A stretch of DNA of 64,000 bases. It comes from Thermoplasmata archaeon (GTDB lineage Archaea > Thermoplasmatota > Thermoplasmata > Lutacidiplasmatales > UBA184). Positions 1-8,322 of the stretch are shown here, piece by piece. Position 1 is the stretch's first letter, and every line of letters begins with the position of its first letter. The notes under the pieces were generated by a model. The model was not told the DNA's origin. It ran no database searches and worked only from the letters and a program-made list of their open reading frames with translations. The position numbers were made by a program, and so were the translations under genes. Where the stretch lies: contig JAKIWI010000001.1 in NCBI GenBank assembly GCA_022750115.1, positions 147,490 to 211,489 of the forward strand, written 5' to 3'.

Positions 1-1245
1 GAGACCGAGCACCGCCGCGGCCCAGTCGAACGGGCCGAGCAGCGTGGAGAGTGATTCGGAGGAGAGCTGCTCGAGCTTGGCGAGCACGCTGGCCGACTGG
101 CCCGTCCAGGAGAACAACGCCGCAATCGCCTCGCGAGTGTTGAAGTCCTCGCTGAGCGCCTCGTCGAGCTTCTCGATGGTCCGGCCCGTTTCCGCGACCT
201 CGGTGGACGAAAGTTCCTCCCCGGCCCGGTCCGGTCCCGCGGCCAGCAGCTCCGCGCGGAGGCGGTCCGACGCACCGCGGAGCGATCCGTACGCTTCCCG
301 AGCTTCCTCGAGGCTGATCCCCGGCACAAAATCGAGCGGGCTGCGATAGTGCGCGTTCAGGTAGTAGAATCGGACGACCTCCGGCCCGAACTCCTCGAGC
401 GCTTCGTGGAGCCCGTAGACGTTCCCGAGCGACTTCGACATCTTCTCCCCCTTCATCGTGAGGAGTCCGACGTGCATCCAGAAGTTCACGAGCGGCGATT
501 CCCCGGTGGCGGCCTCGGCCTGCGCGATCTCCGCCTCGTGGTGGGGGAACTTGAGGTCGAGACCGGCGCCGTGGACGTCGTAGCGCGGACCGAGCATTCG
601 AACGGTGATCGCCGTGTCCTCGATGTGCCACCCCGGTCGGCCCGGGCCCCAGGGAGAATCCCAGGTCGGCTCGCCCGGCGTGGCGGCTTTCCAGAGCACG
701 AAGTCGCCCGGGGCCCGCTTCCCGGGCTCCGGTTCGACGCGAGCGCCCGGACGCAGCGCCTCCGTCTTCTGGCCCGAGAGCTCGCCGTACCGGGCAAACT
801 TCGCGACGTCGTAGTAGACCGACCCGTTCGCGGCGTAGGCGTAGCCCCCGTCGACGAGCTGGCGGATCTGCGCGACGATCTCGGGCACGAAGTCGGTCGC
901 GTGCGGGTAGTCGTTCACCGAGCGGATGCCGAGGCGATCCATGTCGTTCCGCCAGGCCGCGAAGTGTTGGTCGGCGAGGGAGAGCGGGTCCTTCCCCGTG
1001 GCCCCCCCGGTCGCGATCAGGCGGTCGTCGATGTTGGTGACGTTCTGGATGTAGAACACGCGATAGCCCCAGCGGCGGAGCGCGCGCGCGAACGCGTCGA
1101 AGGTGACCGCGACCTTTCCGTGGCCGATGTGGGCGTCCGCGTACGGGGTGAGCCCGCACACGAACATCCCCACCCGCGGTGGGACGAGGGGCTGGAAAAG
1201 TCGGGTCTCCCGGCTCAGGGTGTCGTAGAGGCGGATCCGTCGCAT
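1..1245 (-). CDS. cysS: Cysteinyl-tRNA synthetase (C-terminus beyond window)
   Basis: Class I aminoacyl-tRNA synthetase that charges tRNA-Cys in the cytoplasm. The translation has the CysRS opening MFVCGLTPY with the zinc-ligand Cys30, the HIGH signature at residues 39-42 and KMSKS at about 268-272, in the expected order and spacing. About 415 residues are visible; the family is usually near 460, so only the end of the anticodon-binding part lies beyond base 1. The ATG start is 4 bases after the stop of the cystathionine gamma-synthase-like gene, so it is the third gene of a sulfur amino acid operon: the enzymes that make cysteine and the enzyme that uses it for translation are co-transcribed. 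Identification is certain. Confidence 0.96.
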   Translation of the reverse strand, partial: MRRIRLYDTLSRETRLFQPLVPPRVGMFVCGLTPYADAHIGHGKVAVTFDAFARALRRWGYRVFYIQNVTNIDDRLIATGGATGKDPLSLADQHFAAWRNDMDRLGIRSVNDYPHATDFVPEIVAQIRQLVDGGYAYAANGSVYYDVAKFARYGELSGQKTEALRPGARVEPEPGKRAPGDFVLWKAATPGEPTWDSPWGPGRPGWHIEDTAITVRMLGPRYDVHGAGLDLKFPHHEAEIAQAEAATGESPLVNFWMHVGLLTMKGEKMSKSLGNVYGLHEALEEFGPEVVRFYYLNAHYRSPLDFVPGISLEEAREAYGSLRGASDRLRAELLAAGPDRAGEELSSTEVAETGRTIEKLDEALSEDFNTREAIAALFSWTGQSASVLAKLEQLSSESLSTLLGPFDWAAAVLGL

Positions 1246-1249
1246 CCGC

Positions 1250-2398
1250 TCACACGCTCCGCAGCGCCGTGGCCACGTCCTCGGCGAGGTCCGCGGGGTC
1301 CTCGATGCCGCAGCTCAGCCGGACCAGGCCATCGGTGATGCCGTGCGACTCGCGCTCGGCCTTCGGGACCGAGGCGTGGGTCATCGACGCGGGATGGTCC
1401 GCCAGCGACTCGACGCCCCCCAGGCTCTCCGCGAGCGTGAACACGCGGAGTCGCCGGAGGAACCGCCGCACCGCGGGCATGCCGCCGCGCAGCTCGACGG
1501 AGAGCATCCCGCCGTATCCGGACATCTGGCGCCGAGCGAGGGCGTGCTGGGGGTGCGAAGCGAGACCCGGATAGAGTACCCGTGCGATCTTGCGGGACGG
1601 TTCGAGCGCCTCGGCTACGGCGCGGGCGGACGCCTCGTGGGCGCGCATTCGGACTCCGAGCGTGTGAAGCCCCCGAAGCACGAGGAACGAGTCGAACGGG
1701 CTCGGAACGGCCCCGACGGCGTTCTGCAGCCATCGCAGCCGCTCGCCCCGCGCGCGGCGGCGAACGACGAGCGCGCCCCCGATGATGTCGGAGTGTCCAC
1801 CGAGGTACTTCGTCGTCGAGTGGAGCACGACGTCCGCCCCCAGGGTGAGAGGTCGCTGGAGCGCGGGACTCGCGAACGTGTTGTCGACCACCATCGCCGC
1901 CCGGCGGATGTGGGCGATCTTCGCCACCGCACCGAGGTCGATGATGCGCATGAGGGGGTTCGTGGGGGATTCGGCGTAGACGACGGCCGGAGCGGGACCC
2001 GTTCCGACCGACTCCCGAACGCGGGCCAGGTCGGTGAAGTCCACGTAGTCGGTACGCAGGCCGAACATCCGCCGGTGGTGTTCGAGCAGTCGCCACGTCC
2101 CGCCGTACAGGTCGGTGTCGGCCACGACGCGCGCCCCGGACGGCACGGATTCCAGAAGCGTCGTCAGGGCCCCCAGGCCGCTCGAGAAGGCGAGACCGAC
2201 GGCCCCCTCCTCCAGGGAGGCGAGGGCCGACTCGAGCACGGTGCGCGTCGGGTTGGCCGACCGACCGTAGACGTAGCCCCGGTTCCGGTTCGGCCCGAGC
2301 TGGGCGAAGGTGCTCGAGAGGTAGATCGGGACGTTGACGGCCCCGGTCAGAGGGTCCGGAGGTTGGGACGCGTGGATCAGCTTCGTATCAAACCGCAT
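1250..2398 (-). CDS. Cystathionine gamma-synthase/lyase family PLP enzyme
   Basis: A 382-residue fold-type I PLP enzyme of the Cys/Met metabolism family (cystathionine gamma-synthase, gamma-lyase or methionine gamma-lyase). Seen: the N-terminal TKLIHAS segment, YxYGRxxNPT phosphate-binding motif near residues 43-51, the VDNTFASP aspartate motif near 171-178 and the Schiff-base lysine K197 in HSTTKYLGGHSD. The ATG at 2398 was chosen because the family begins just before TKLIHAS; it overlaps the end of the upstream beta-synthase gene by 11 bases. Pairing with a beta-synthase suggests transsulfuration between homocysteine and cysteine; direction and exact substrate cannot be read from the sequence. 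Confidence 0.93.
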   Translation of the reverse strand: MRFDTKLIHASQPPDPLTGAVNVPIYLSSTFAQLGPNRNRGYVYGRSANPTRTVLESALASLEEGAVGLAFSSGLGALTTLLESVPSGARVVADTDLYGGTWRLLEHHRRMFGLRTDYVDFTDLARVRESVGTGPAPAVVYAESPTNPLMRIIDLGAVAKIAHIRRAAMVVDNTFASPALQRPLTLGADVVLHSTTKYLGGHSDIIGGALVVRRRARGERLRWLQNAVGAVPSPFDSFLVLRGLHTLGVRMRAHEASARAVAEALEPSRKIARVLYPGLASHPQHALARRQMSGYGGMLSVELRGGMPAVRRFLRRLRVFTLAESLGGVESLADHPASMTHASVPKAERESHGITDGLVRLSCGIEDPADLAEDVATALRSV

Positions 2399-3785
2399 GC
2401 GGGGACTCCGAGTGGGAGAGGAAGCCGAACAGGTCACGGCGCGTCAAGATGGCGGTCGGCTCCGCGCCGTCCGGCCCGCGGACGAGCACGGCCCGCGACT
2501 CCTTCAACCGCACGATGAGTTCGCCCAGCGAGGCGTCGGCGCCCACCTCGGGGAACGGCGGTCCCACTACGGCGGAGACGGTCCGCTCGAGGACGGTCTC
2601 GTCGGCGAGTGCGCGTTGGAGAATCTCCTCCTCCGTCACGCTCCCGACGTTCTCGTTCCCCGCGAGGACCGGGAGCTGGGAGACATCGTGGCGGCGCAGG
2701 AGCTCGAGCGCGTCGCGCACGACGGTCGTCGGCTCGACGCTGACGAGCGCGGGAACTCCCTCTTTCGACCGCACCAGGTCGCTCGCGTGTCCCGCGTCGT
2801 CGAGGAGCCCCTTCTCGCGCATCCATTCGTCGGAGTAGAACTTCGTCAGGTACCGGTCGCCGGAATCCGGCAGCAGCACCACGACGGTCGACTCGGTGGG
2901 GATCGGTCGCCCCGAAAGCCATCGGACGAGCCCCGCGACCGCCGCTCCCGAGGAACCTCCCACGAACAGACCTTCCTCGCGCGCCAGCCGTCGGGCGAAG
3001 CCGAATGACTCGCGGTCGTCCACCTCCACGAATTCGTCGATGTACTGGTAATGGACCGTCTTGGGAACCATGTCTTCCCCGATCCCCTCGACCAAGTACG
3101 GCGTGACGCGTACGAGTTCCCGGGTGCGGAAGTAGGGTCCCAGGACCGACCCCTTGGGGTCGACTGCGACGATGCGGACGGAGGGACGGTGCTCCTTGAA
3201 GTACCGGCCGATCCCGCTGACGGTCCCGCCCGTCCCGATCGTGCTGACGACCGCGGACAGCCGTTCTCCGCCCTGTCGGTCGATCTCAGGGCCGGTGCCG
3301 CGGTAGTGCGCCTCCGGGTTGCCTGGGTTCTCGTACTGGTTGGGATAGTAGGCGCCCGGGATCTCCTTCGCGAGACGACGGGCGACCGAGTAGTGGCTCA
3401 TCGGGTGGTCGGGGGGCAGCTGGCTCGGTGTGACGACGACGCGCGCTCCGTAGGCTCGGAGCAGCCGGATCTTCTCCGCGCTCATCTTGTCCGGCAGGAC
3501 GAAGACGGACCGGTAGCCACGGACGGCGGCAACGAGCGCGAGGCCGACGCCGGTGTTCCCGCTGGTCGCCTCGACGATCGTTCCCCCGGGCTTGAGCAAC
3601 CCCGCCTTCTCCGCCGCGTCGATCATCACCGGGGCGATCCGGTCCTTCACCGAGCCGCCCGGATTGAGGTATTCGAGCTTCGCGAGGATGCGGTACGGCA
3701 GGTCCTTGCCGATGCGCCGGAAGGGGAGTACGGGCGTCTCGCCGATGAGGTCGAGGATCGTCGACGGCTCCCCGCGACCGCCCAC
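2388..3785 (-). CDS. cbs: Cystathionine beta-synthase-type PLP enzyme with C-terminal CBS pair
   Basis: About 465 residues: an N-terminal fold-type II PLP domain (residues about 1-330) and two C-terminal CBS modules (about 345-460). The PLP lysine is K47 in PGGSVKDR; SGNTG and the glycine-rich STIGTGGT phosphate loop are present. It would condense serine (or O-acylserine) with homocysteine or sulfide; the CBS pair suggests allosteric control by an adenosyl ligand, as known for this architecture. The GTG at 3785 is chosen because a TATA-like CTTATC lies about 25 bp upstream and any longer start would run antisense into the divergent regulator gene. First gene of the cbs-CGS-cysS operon. Confidence 0.9.
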   Translation of the reverse strand: MGGRGEPSTILDLIGETPVLPFRRIGKDLPYRILAKLEYLNPGGSVKDRIAPVMIDAAEKAGLLKPGGTIVEATSGNTGVGLALVAAVRGYRSVFVLPDKMSAEKIRLLRAYGARVVVTPSQLPPDHPMSHYSVARRLAKEIPGAYYPNQYENPGNPEAHYRGTGPEIDRQGGERLSAVVSTIGTGGTVSGIGRYFKEHRPSVRIVAVDPKGSVLGPYFRTRELVRVTPYLVEGIGEDMVPKTVHYQYIDEFVEVDDRESFGFARRLAREEGLFVGGSSGAAVAGLVRWLSGRPIPTESTVVVLLPDSGDRYLTKFYSDEWMREKGLLDDAGHASDLVRSKEGVPALVSVEPTTVVRDALELLRRHDVSQLPVLAGNENVGSVTEEEILQRALADETVLERTVSAVVGPPFPEVGADASLGELIVRLKESRAVLVRGPDGAEPTAILTRRDLFGFLSHSESPHAV

Positions 3786-3805
3786 GCGCGGCCATAGGTA
3801 GGTAC

Positions 3806-3814
3806 CGATAAGTC
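3806..3814 (-). promoter_or_regulatory. TATA-like element of the sulfur operon
   Basis: Minus-strand GACTTATCG, centred about 25 bp upstream of the GTG at 3785, the spacing seen for leaderless starts throughout the window. Confidence 0.5.
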
Positions 3815-3882
3815 TTGTCTCGATTGTTCGGACCGGAACATTAAAGGTCCCGGCCGACTCCTCGACCTCCCCCCTCCGGCTC

Positions 3883-4239
3883 ATGATCGGTACTCTCGAA
3901 GCGCAAGTCCTCCGGGCGCTCCGGGAACTCGACGAGGCACCGGCACGCACGGTCCAGGACCGTCTGCGCGGCCGGGGGGTCCGTGTGGCGTACACGACGG
4001 TCGCTACGAGCCTCGGTCGACTCTTCGAGAAGGGGCTCGTCCGCCGACGGCGCCAAACGTGCCGCGGCGGGGAGCGCTACGTCTACCGTAGCACGAACTT
4101 CGAGCGCGCCTATCTGCGCGACGTCGTCCGCGGTGTTGTGACGCTGTTCGGCCCGTCCGGGGTCGTCCACCTGAACCAGGAGCTCGCCAAGCTCGACCCG
4201 ACCGAGGAGCGAGAGCTCCGGCGTCGGCTCCACCTCTAG
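3883..4239 (+). CDS. BlaI/MecI/CopY-like winged-helix repressor
   Basis: A 118-residue winged-helix DNA-binding protein. The segment AYTTVATSLGRLFEKGLVRRR (helix-turn-helix and wing, residues about 45-65) matches the BlaI/MecI family signature AYTTVxTxLxRLxxKGLVxR. In bacteria these repressors are inactivated by proteolysis triggered by a membrane metallopeptidase partner; here the next gene, 17 bp downstream, is a membrane zinc peptidase. The regulated target is not known. It diverges from the sulfur operon across a 97 bp gap containing CATTAAAG at 3839-3846, which may be its TATA box. The C-terminal half (dimerisation in the family) is short and lacks an obvious cleavage motif. Confidence 0.85.
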   Translation: MIGTLEAQVLRALRELDEAPARTVQDRLRGRGVRVAYTTVATSLGRLFEKGLVRRRRQTCRGGERYVYRSTNFERAYLRDVVRGVVTLFGPSGVVHLNQELAKLDPTEERELRRRLHL

Positions 4240-4256
4240 CCGGCCGGGGCGCTCGG

Positions 4257-5159
4257 ATGACGTCGCCGCTGTTCGTGGCGCTCTACGTACCGGTCCTCGT
4301 CTGGGTCGCCACCGGCGTCAGTCTCCTCTTCGCCTTCCGGCGATCGGCGCCGCCCGTTGTTCTCCGCCTTGCCGCGACGTTTCTCGCCCTGTGGGCGCTC
4401 CTCGCCACGACGACGCTCGCGTGGGTGCTCAGCCACGGTGGCTGGAGCGCGGTGGTCGCCCTCGCCTCTCACCCCCTGAAGATCTTCGAGCCGGCCGCCT
4501 GGGTCTGGTGGCTCGAGGGTGCCGTTGGTGCCTTCCTGGTGTTCGCCGTCGCGTTCTTGCTCAACCAACTCGTCGGACGGGGGTTGCTCCATCTGCTCCG
4601 GCCGACGGAGCGCGCCTGGCCCGCGACGCTCCCGATGCCGCGCGACCGGACGACGTTCCTGGTCTTCCCGTCCCCGCGGCCGGAGGCGTTCTCCTTCACG
4701 CTTCTGGAACTGGGGGTCGGTCGGTTCGGCGTTCACCGGCGCGAGATGATCCTGATGTCGGACGGCCTCGAGCTGCGCCTCGCCCCCGAGGAGGTCGAGG
4801 CGGTCGTCGCGCACGAGCTGGGTCACATCCGCGGGCTCGATGGCCGCTACCTCACGTTCCTCCGCACCCTTTCGCGGATGATGCGCTGGGACCCGTTGCT
4901 CGCGTACCTCGCCTACACGCTCACCCGGCGGGAGGAGTTCCGCGCGGACGAGGACGCGGCGCGCCTGACGCACAACCCGATGGCGCTGGCTCGGGCGCTC
5001 TACAAGGCGATGGCATCCGGAGTCGTGAGCGCGCCAGTCCCTGGATCTACGTTCCTCGGCGGGGCCGGGCAGCGCGCCCACCGAGAAGCGCTCGAGAGGA
5101 TCCGTCGGTTGGTGGCGATGGCCGAGTCGGGCCGGTTCCGGGAGGGCGAGGGTGGCTAG
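4257..5159 (+). CDS. Membrane zinc metallopeptidase (M48/M56-like)
   Basis: A 300-residue protein with three hydrophobic segments (about residues 5-27, 36-58, 84-106) followed by a cytoplasmic-side gluzincin domain: HELGH at 186-190 supplies two zinc histidines and the catalytic Glu, and EEFRADEDAA near 226-235 matches the third-ligand motif of M48/M56 peptidases. It sits between a BlaI-like repressor and a secreted anchored protein, and overlaps the latter by 8 bases, so the three form one operon. Context favours a BlaR/BlaI-style proteolytic signalling couple, but no ligand-binding sensor domain is present in this protein. An HtpX-like quality-control role is the alternative. Confidence 0.85.
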   Translation: MTSPLFVALYVPVLVWVATGVSLLFAFRRSAPPVVLRLAATFLALWALLATTTLAWVLSHGGWSAVVALASHPLKIFEPAAWVWWLEGAVGAFLVFAVAFLLNQLVGRGLLHLLRPTERAWPATLPMPRDRTTFLVFPSPRPEAFSFTLLELGVGRFGVHRREMILMSDGLELRLAPEEVEAVVAHELGHIRGLDGRYLTFLRTLSRMMRWDPLLAYLAYTLTRREEFRADEDAARLTHNPMALARALYKAMASGVVSAPVPGSTFLGGAGQRAHREALERIRRLVAMAESGRFREGEGG

Positions 5160-5949
5160 CCGCCGAGCCGCGCTCGCTCTGTTCGTCGTCGTATCGGTAC
5201 TCTTGGTCTCGCTTCCGCCGCTGTCCGCCGCCAGCCCCCCCGTGCTACCCGTCGTCCTCTTCGGGGAGTTTCTGGGGAACCTCTCGATGCCGGCTCTTTC
5301 GCCGGGACAGTCCGGCGGTGTCGCGTTCTCCGTCGGTGATCCTCTCCCGACCGCGATCACACGCGTCGTCCTGACCCTGGACGTCTACGAGTTCAATGCC
5401 TACCCGGGCAACGCGACGGGGCCGCCCCCCGCCAGCGGGACGCCGGAGTTCTCGAGCGCAGGGAGTCCGACCGGCCCCTCTCTCGTTCTCGATGTCGGGA
5501 CCCTCACGCCCGGTGGCAGCGCATTCATTTCACCGACGACCGTCGCGGTCAGCGTCGCGGCCCCGGCCAACTCCCCCGATGGCACGTACGCCGTGCGATT
5601 CTCGCTGACGTTCGACGCCAACGGCTCGAGCTATGTTCTCGAATCCCGAGGCTTCTTCAGCGCCGCCGCATGGCAGTCCGCCACGTCGGCGCCCGGCGGC
5701 ACTTCGACCTTGAACGTCAGTCGACTCGGTGTGTCCGGCGTCCTTCCGGAGAGCGCGGTCCTCGTCCGGTCGAACCCCTTTCCCCTCGCCCTGGCCCTCG
5801 TCCTGGGCGGCGCGCTGGTGCTCGCCGCGCTCGGCGGCTATTGGGCGCTGCGCCGTGGACCCGGCTCCAAGTCGGGCGCGACCGGCGGCCCGCCGCCCAA
5901 CCACGCCGACACCGCCTTCGGAAAGAGGCGGAGCAAGGACGGGGACTGA
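5152..5949 (+). CDS. Secreted, C-terminally anchored protein of unknown function
   Basis: A 265-residue protein with a signal peptide (basic start, hydrophobic core about residues 7-23, AAS cleavage region), an extracytoplasmic beta-rich domain carrying several N-glycosylation sequons (NLS, NAT, NGS, NVS) and a single C-terminal transmembrane helix near residues 210-230 with a basic cytoplasmic tail. I do not recognise a family. It starts with GTG, overlapping the peptidase gene by 8 bases, so it could be the sensor or substrate of the metallopeptidase. Its last 112 bases overlap the convergent geranylgeranyl reductase gene; that part encodes only the cytoplasmic tail. Confidence 0.75.
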   Translation: MASRRAALALFVVVSVLLVSLPPLSAASPPVLPVVLFGEFLGNLSMPALSPGQSGGVAFSVGDPLPTAITRVVLTLDVYEFNAYPGNATGPPPASGTPEFSSAGSPTGPSLVLDVGTLTPGGSAFISPTTVAVSVAAPANSPDGTYAVRFSLTFDANGSSYVLESRGFFSAAAWQSATSAPGGTSTLNVSRLGVSGVLPESAVLVRSNPFPLALALVLGGALVLAALGGYWALRRGPGSKSGATGGPPPNHADTAFGKRRSKDGD

Positions 5950-7088
5950 CGGAGAAGCTTCCGCGCCACGTGCGTGGGAAAATCGATGTCGCCAAACGCG
6001 ACGATCGAGGCCTTCAGGTCCGAGCCCTGCAACGCCTCGATCAGCCGGTCGAGGTCGGCGTCGCTGAGTCGGACGAAGAGGCGGCGCAGGAACAGCGCCT
6101 GGCGGAACTCCTCGCCGAGCTCCGCCTGCCAGGCGCGGTCGTAGTCGGCGAGCGCGGCCGCAGACAGGTCCCCGGCGCGAAGCGCTCGGTCGAGGACGTC
6201 GACCGCGATCGTCGCACATCGCATGCCCGTGAAGATCCCTCCGCCCGAGAGCGGCTTGACCTGCGCGGCGGCGTCGCCGACGAGGATGGCACGGTCGGTC
6301 GAGGTCTTCGGCAACGTACCGATCGGGATGCCGGAAACCAGCATCGCCGTGGGGCCAGGAAGCGTCGTGCGGAAGCGACGCTCGACCTGTCGGATGAGAC
6401 GGTCGTAGTAGGCGCGCGCCGTGACGGGACCCGCGGACGCCGCGACACCGACCCGCGCGCCTCCGCTCCCGTCGGGAATCCACCAGCCGAACAGTCCCGG
6501 GGAGATCTCGTTCCCCAGGTACACCTCGACCTGGCGAGCGTCTCCCGGCGACCGGGGGATCTCGGCCTCGAAGGCCGGCAAGACCTCGACGGGTCTCCGA
6601 AGACGGAAGGCCCGGGCGACGGCACTCGCGACTCCGTCCGCGCCCACGACGACCTTCGCTTCGATCTCCCGACTCCGGCCCTCGGTGTCCGTGAGATGGG
6701 CGACGATGGGGCCGCTGCGCGACGCGACGACCCGGTCGAAGCGAACTCCCGTCGCGAACCGAGCGCCGGATCGGGCCGCCTTGTCGGCCAGCAGAACGTC
6801 GAGCCCGGCCCGGTCGATCACGAATGCACGCGGTCCCTCCGCCGTGAACGACACCGACCCGAGCGACGGACCGAACACACTCGCACCGGCGACCGCATCG
6901 AGGACCATCGACTGGGACCCAGCCAGGTCGAGGACCCGCTGGCTGACGAGCCCGGCACACTGGACGGGATGCCCGACGCGGCCGTGCTCCTCGACGACGA
7001 GTACGTCGTGGCCCCGTGCCGCGAGACCGGCCGCAACGGTCGTTCCCGCGGGTCCCGCCCCGACGACCAAGACGTCCGCGCGCTCCAT
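5838..7088 (-). CDS. Geranylgeranyl reductase family FAD protein
   Basis: A 416-residue flavoprotein of the archaeal digeranylgeranylglycerophospholipid reductase family, which saturates the isoprenoid chains of membrane lipids. Seen: N-terminal Rossmann motif VVGAGPAGTTVA (residues 8-19), the CAGLVS segment near 44-49 typical of the family, and the second FAD motif AILVGDAAAQVKPLSGGG near 275-292. The ATG at 7088 has a TATA-like element 28 bp upstream. Chlorophyll- or menaquinone-type reductases are paralogous alternatives; in an archaeon the lipid role is most likely. The 3' end overlaps the convergent surface-protein gene by 112 bases. Confidence 0.92.
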   Translation of the reverse strand: MERADVLVVGAGPAGTTVAAGLAARGHDVLVVEEHGRVGHPVQCAGLVSQRVLDLAGSQSMVLDAVAGASVFGPSLGSVSFTAEGPRAFVIDRAGLDVLLADKAARSGARFATGVRFDRVVASRSGPIVAHLTDTEGRSREIEAKVVVGADGVASAVARAFRLRRPVEVLPAFEAEIPRSPGDARQVEVYLGNEISPGLFGWWIPDGSGGARVGVAASAGPVTARAYYDRLIRQVERRFRTTLPGPTAMLVSGIPIGTLPKTSTDRAILVGDAAAQVKPLSGGGIFTGMRCATIAVDVLDRALRAGDLSAAALADYDRAWQAELGEEFRQALFLRRLFVRLSDADLDRLIEALQGSDLKASIVAFGDIDFPTHVARKLLRQSPSLLRLFPKAVSAWLGGGPPVAPDLEPGPRRSAQ

Positions 7089-7112
7089 CTGGCCGCTCGA
7101 GCGGATGTGCGG

Positions 7113-7119
7113 TCTTAAC
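7113..7119 (-). promoter_or_regulatory. TATA-like element of the geranylgeranyl reductase gene
   Basis: Minus-strand GTTAAGA centred 28 bp upstream of the ATG at 7088. It lies back to back with the rightward element at 7136-7143 in a 77 bp divergent intergenic region. Confidence 0.55.
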
Positions 7120-7135
7120 GGGTCGCTGAGTCGAT

Positions 7136-7143
7136 GTTTAAGG
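7136..7143 (+). promoter_or_regulatory. TATA-like element of the 7166 gene
   Basis: GTTTAAGG centred 26.5 bp before the GTG at 7166, which supports 7166 over the in-frame GTG at 7151. Confidence 0.5.
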
Positions 7144-7165
7144 GGCCGTCGTGCCTGACGCCGTC

Positions 7166-8158
7166 GTGTCCAAACGGCGCGTCTCGGCGGCGGCCGACGA
7201 CGCGGCTCCGGAACGCTCTCGCTCTCCAGAGGAGCGCCGCAAGCAGCGGAAGAAGGACCGGGCCGCCCGCAAGGCGGGGCGGACCTCGACCACGAGCAAC
7301 TGGCGACGCGCGGCGTACATCGGAGTGCCGGCCGCCGTTGTGGTCGCCGTGGCGGTCGTCCTGATCACCCTCACGAACGCGAACTCGATCCCGTGCCTTC
7401 AGCTCACCGCGGTGCCGGTCGGTTCCTCCGGATCTCCTGCCTTCCCACCGCACAACACGTCGAGCTTCGCCAACACCTGGTGCCCGGGCGGGGTGACGAC
7501 GGCGATGGCCACGTTCCCCCTCCTCACGATCACGATCTCGGGTACCTCGGTCCCCCTTCCGAATTCAATCGGTAGGAACACCAGCTATCCCGGGGGCGTC
7601 GAATGCGACCTCCCCGTACTGACGCGAGCCCCCACCTCCGGCTATCCGGCGGGGACCGTCTACGTCCAGAGCCCGTGGGCGTTCAACTACAATCTCTCGA
7701 CGTTCTTCTCGATCTGGTCGCAATCGTACGCGAACGTCTTTGTGAACAGTTCGCATGCGAGCCAGCCGATCGTCTACCAGCCGAACGACCTCCTCGGATT
7801 CTCCGCGGATTCGACCCATGCCGTGCGCCAATTCGTCGACGGCAGCCCATCGACCGCGGGTCCGACGCTCGGGATCGTCACGCTCGACTACGGGCCGAAT
7901 CCGTACCCGACGTGCCTCGGCGAAAAGTACGGTACGGGCCACCGGATCCTTCTGACGTACGGGGGTGCCACGGCCGGAGCCGCCGGCGCGAGAGTGATCG
8001 CCCCGACGCTCGCGAGCGGCCCGGCCGACCCCGGAGCGAACCTGTTGCTCTACGACTCTCCGATGCCGCACCTCGGGTTCGGCGCGGCCGAGCGAACGGC
8101 GTTCGCCAAAGTCCAACTCGGGAGCCTCGCCTGGCTGGTCGGTCGGCACGCTGCCTAG
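7166..8158 (+). CDS. N-terminally anchored extracytoplasmic protein, unknown family
   Basis: A 330-residue protein. The first about 45 residues are strongly basic and would lie in the cytoplasm; one transmembrane helix follows at about residues 50-70, then a roughly 250-residue extracytoplasmic domain with N-glycosylation sequons (NTS, NLS, NSS) and paired cysteines. I do not recognise the family. GTG 7166 is preferred because a TATA-like element sits 26.5 bp upstream; GTG 7151 would add five residues. The neighbour at 8323 has the same layout (basic tail, one helix, outer domain), so the two may work together or be distant relatives. Confidence 0.8.
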   Translation: MSKRRVSAAADDAAPERSRSPEERRKQRKKDRAARKAGRTSTTSNWRRAAYIGVPAAVVVAVAVVLITLTNANSIPCLQLTAVPVGSSGSPAFPPHNTSSFANTWCPGGVTTAMATFPLLTITISGTSVPLPNSIGRNTSYPGGVECDLPVLTRAPTSGYPAGTVYVQSPWAFNYNLSTFFSIWSQSYANVFVNSSHASQPIVYQPNDLLGFSADSTHAVRQFVDGSPSTAGPTLGIVTLDYGPNPYPTCLGEKYGTGHRILLTYGGATAGAAGARVIAPTLASGPADPGANLLLYDSPMPHLGFGAAERTAFAKVQLGSLAWLVGRHAA

Positions 8159-8290
8159 GACGAGCTCGAGCGGTCCGGTGCCCCCGCCGGATCGCCGAGC
8201 GAATCGACGGAGGCATCCCCTGACACCGGTCATTTGGTATCCCGCACGTGTTCCCGCCCCATCTCCGTCGCCTCTTCGGTTCTCTCGGGC

Positions 8291-8298
8291 TTAGTACT
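8291..8298 (+). promoter_or_regulatory. TATA-like element of the 8323 gene
   Basis: TTAGTACT centred 28.5 bp before the ATG at 8323; weak match, used with the window-wide leaderless spacing. Confidence 0.35.
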
Positions 8299-8322
8299 CG
8301 CATGGCCTCACGGCCAGGGGGC

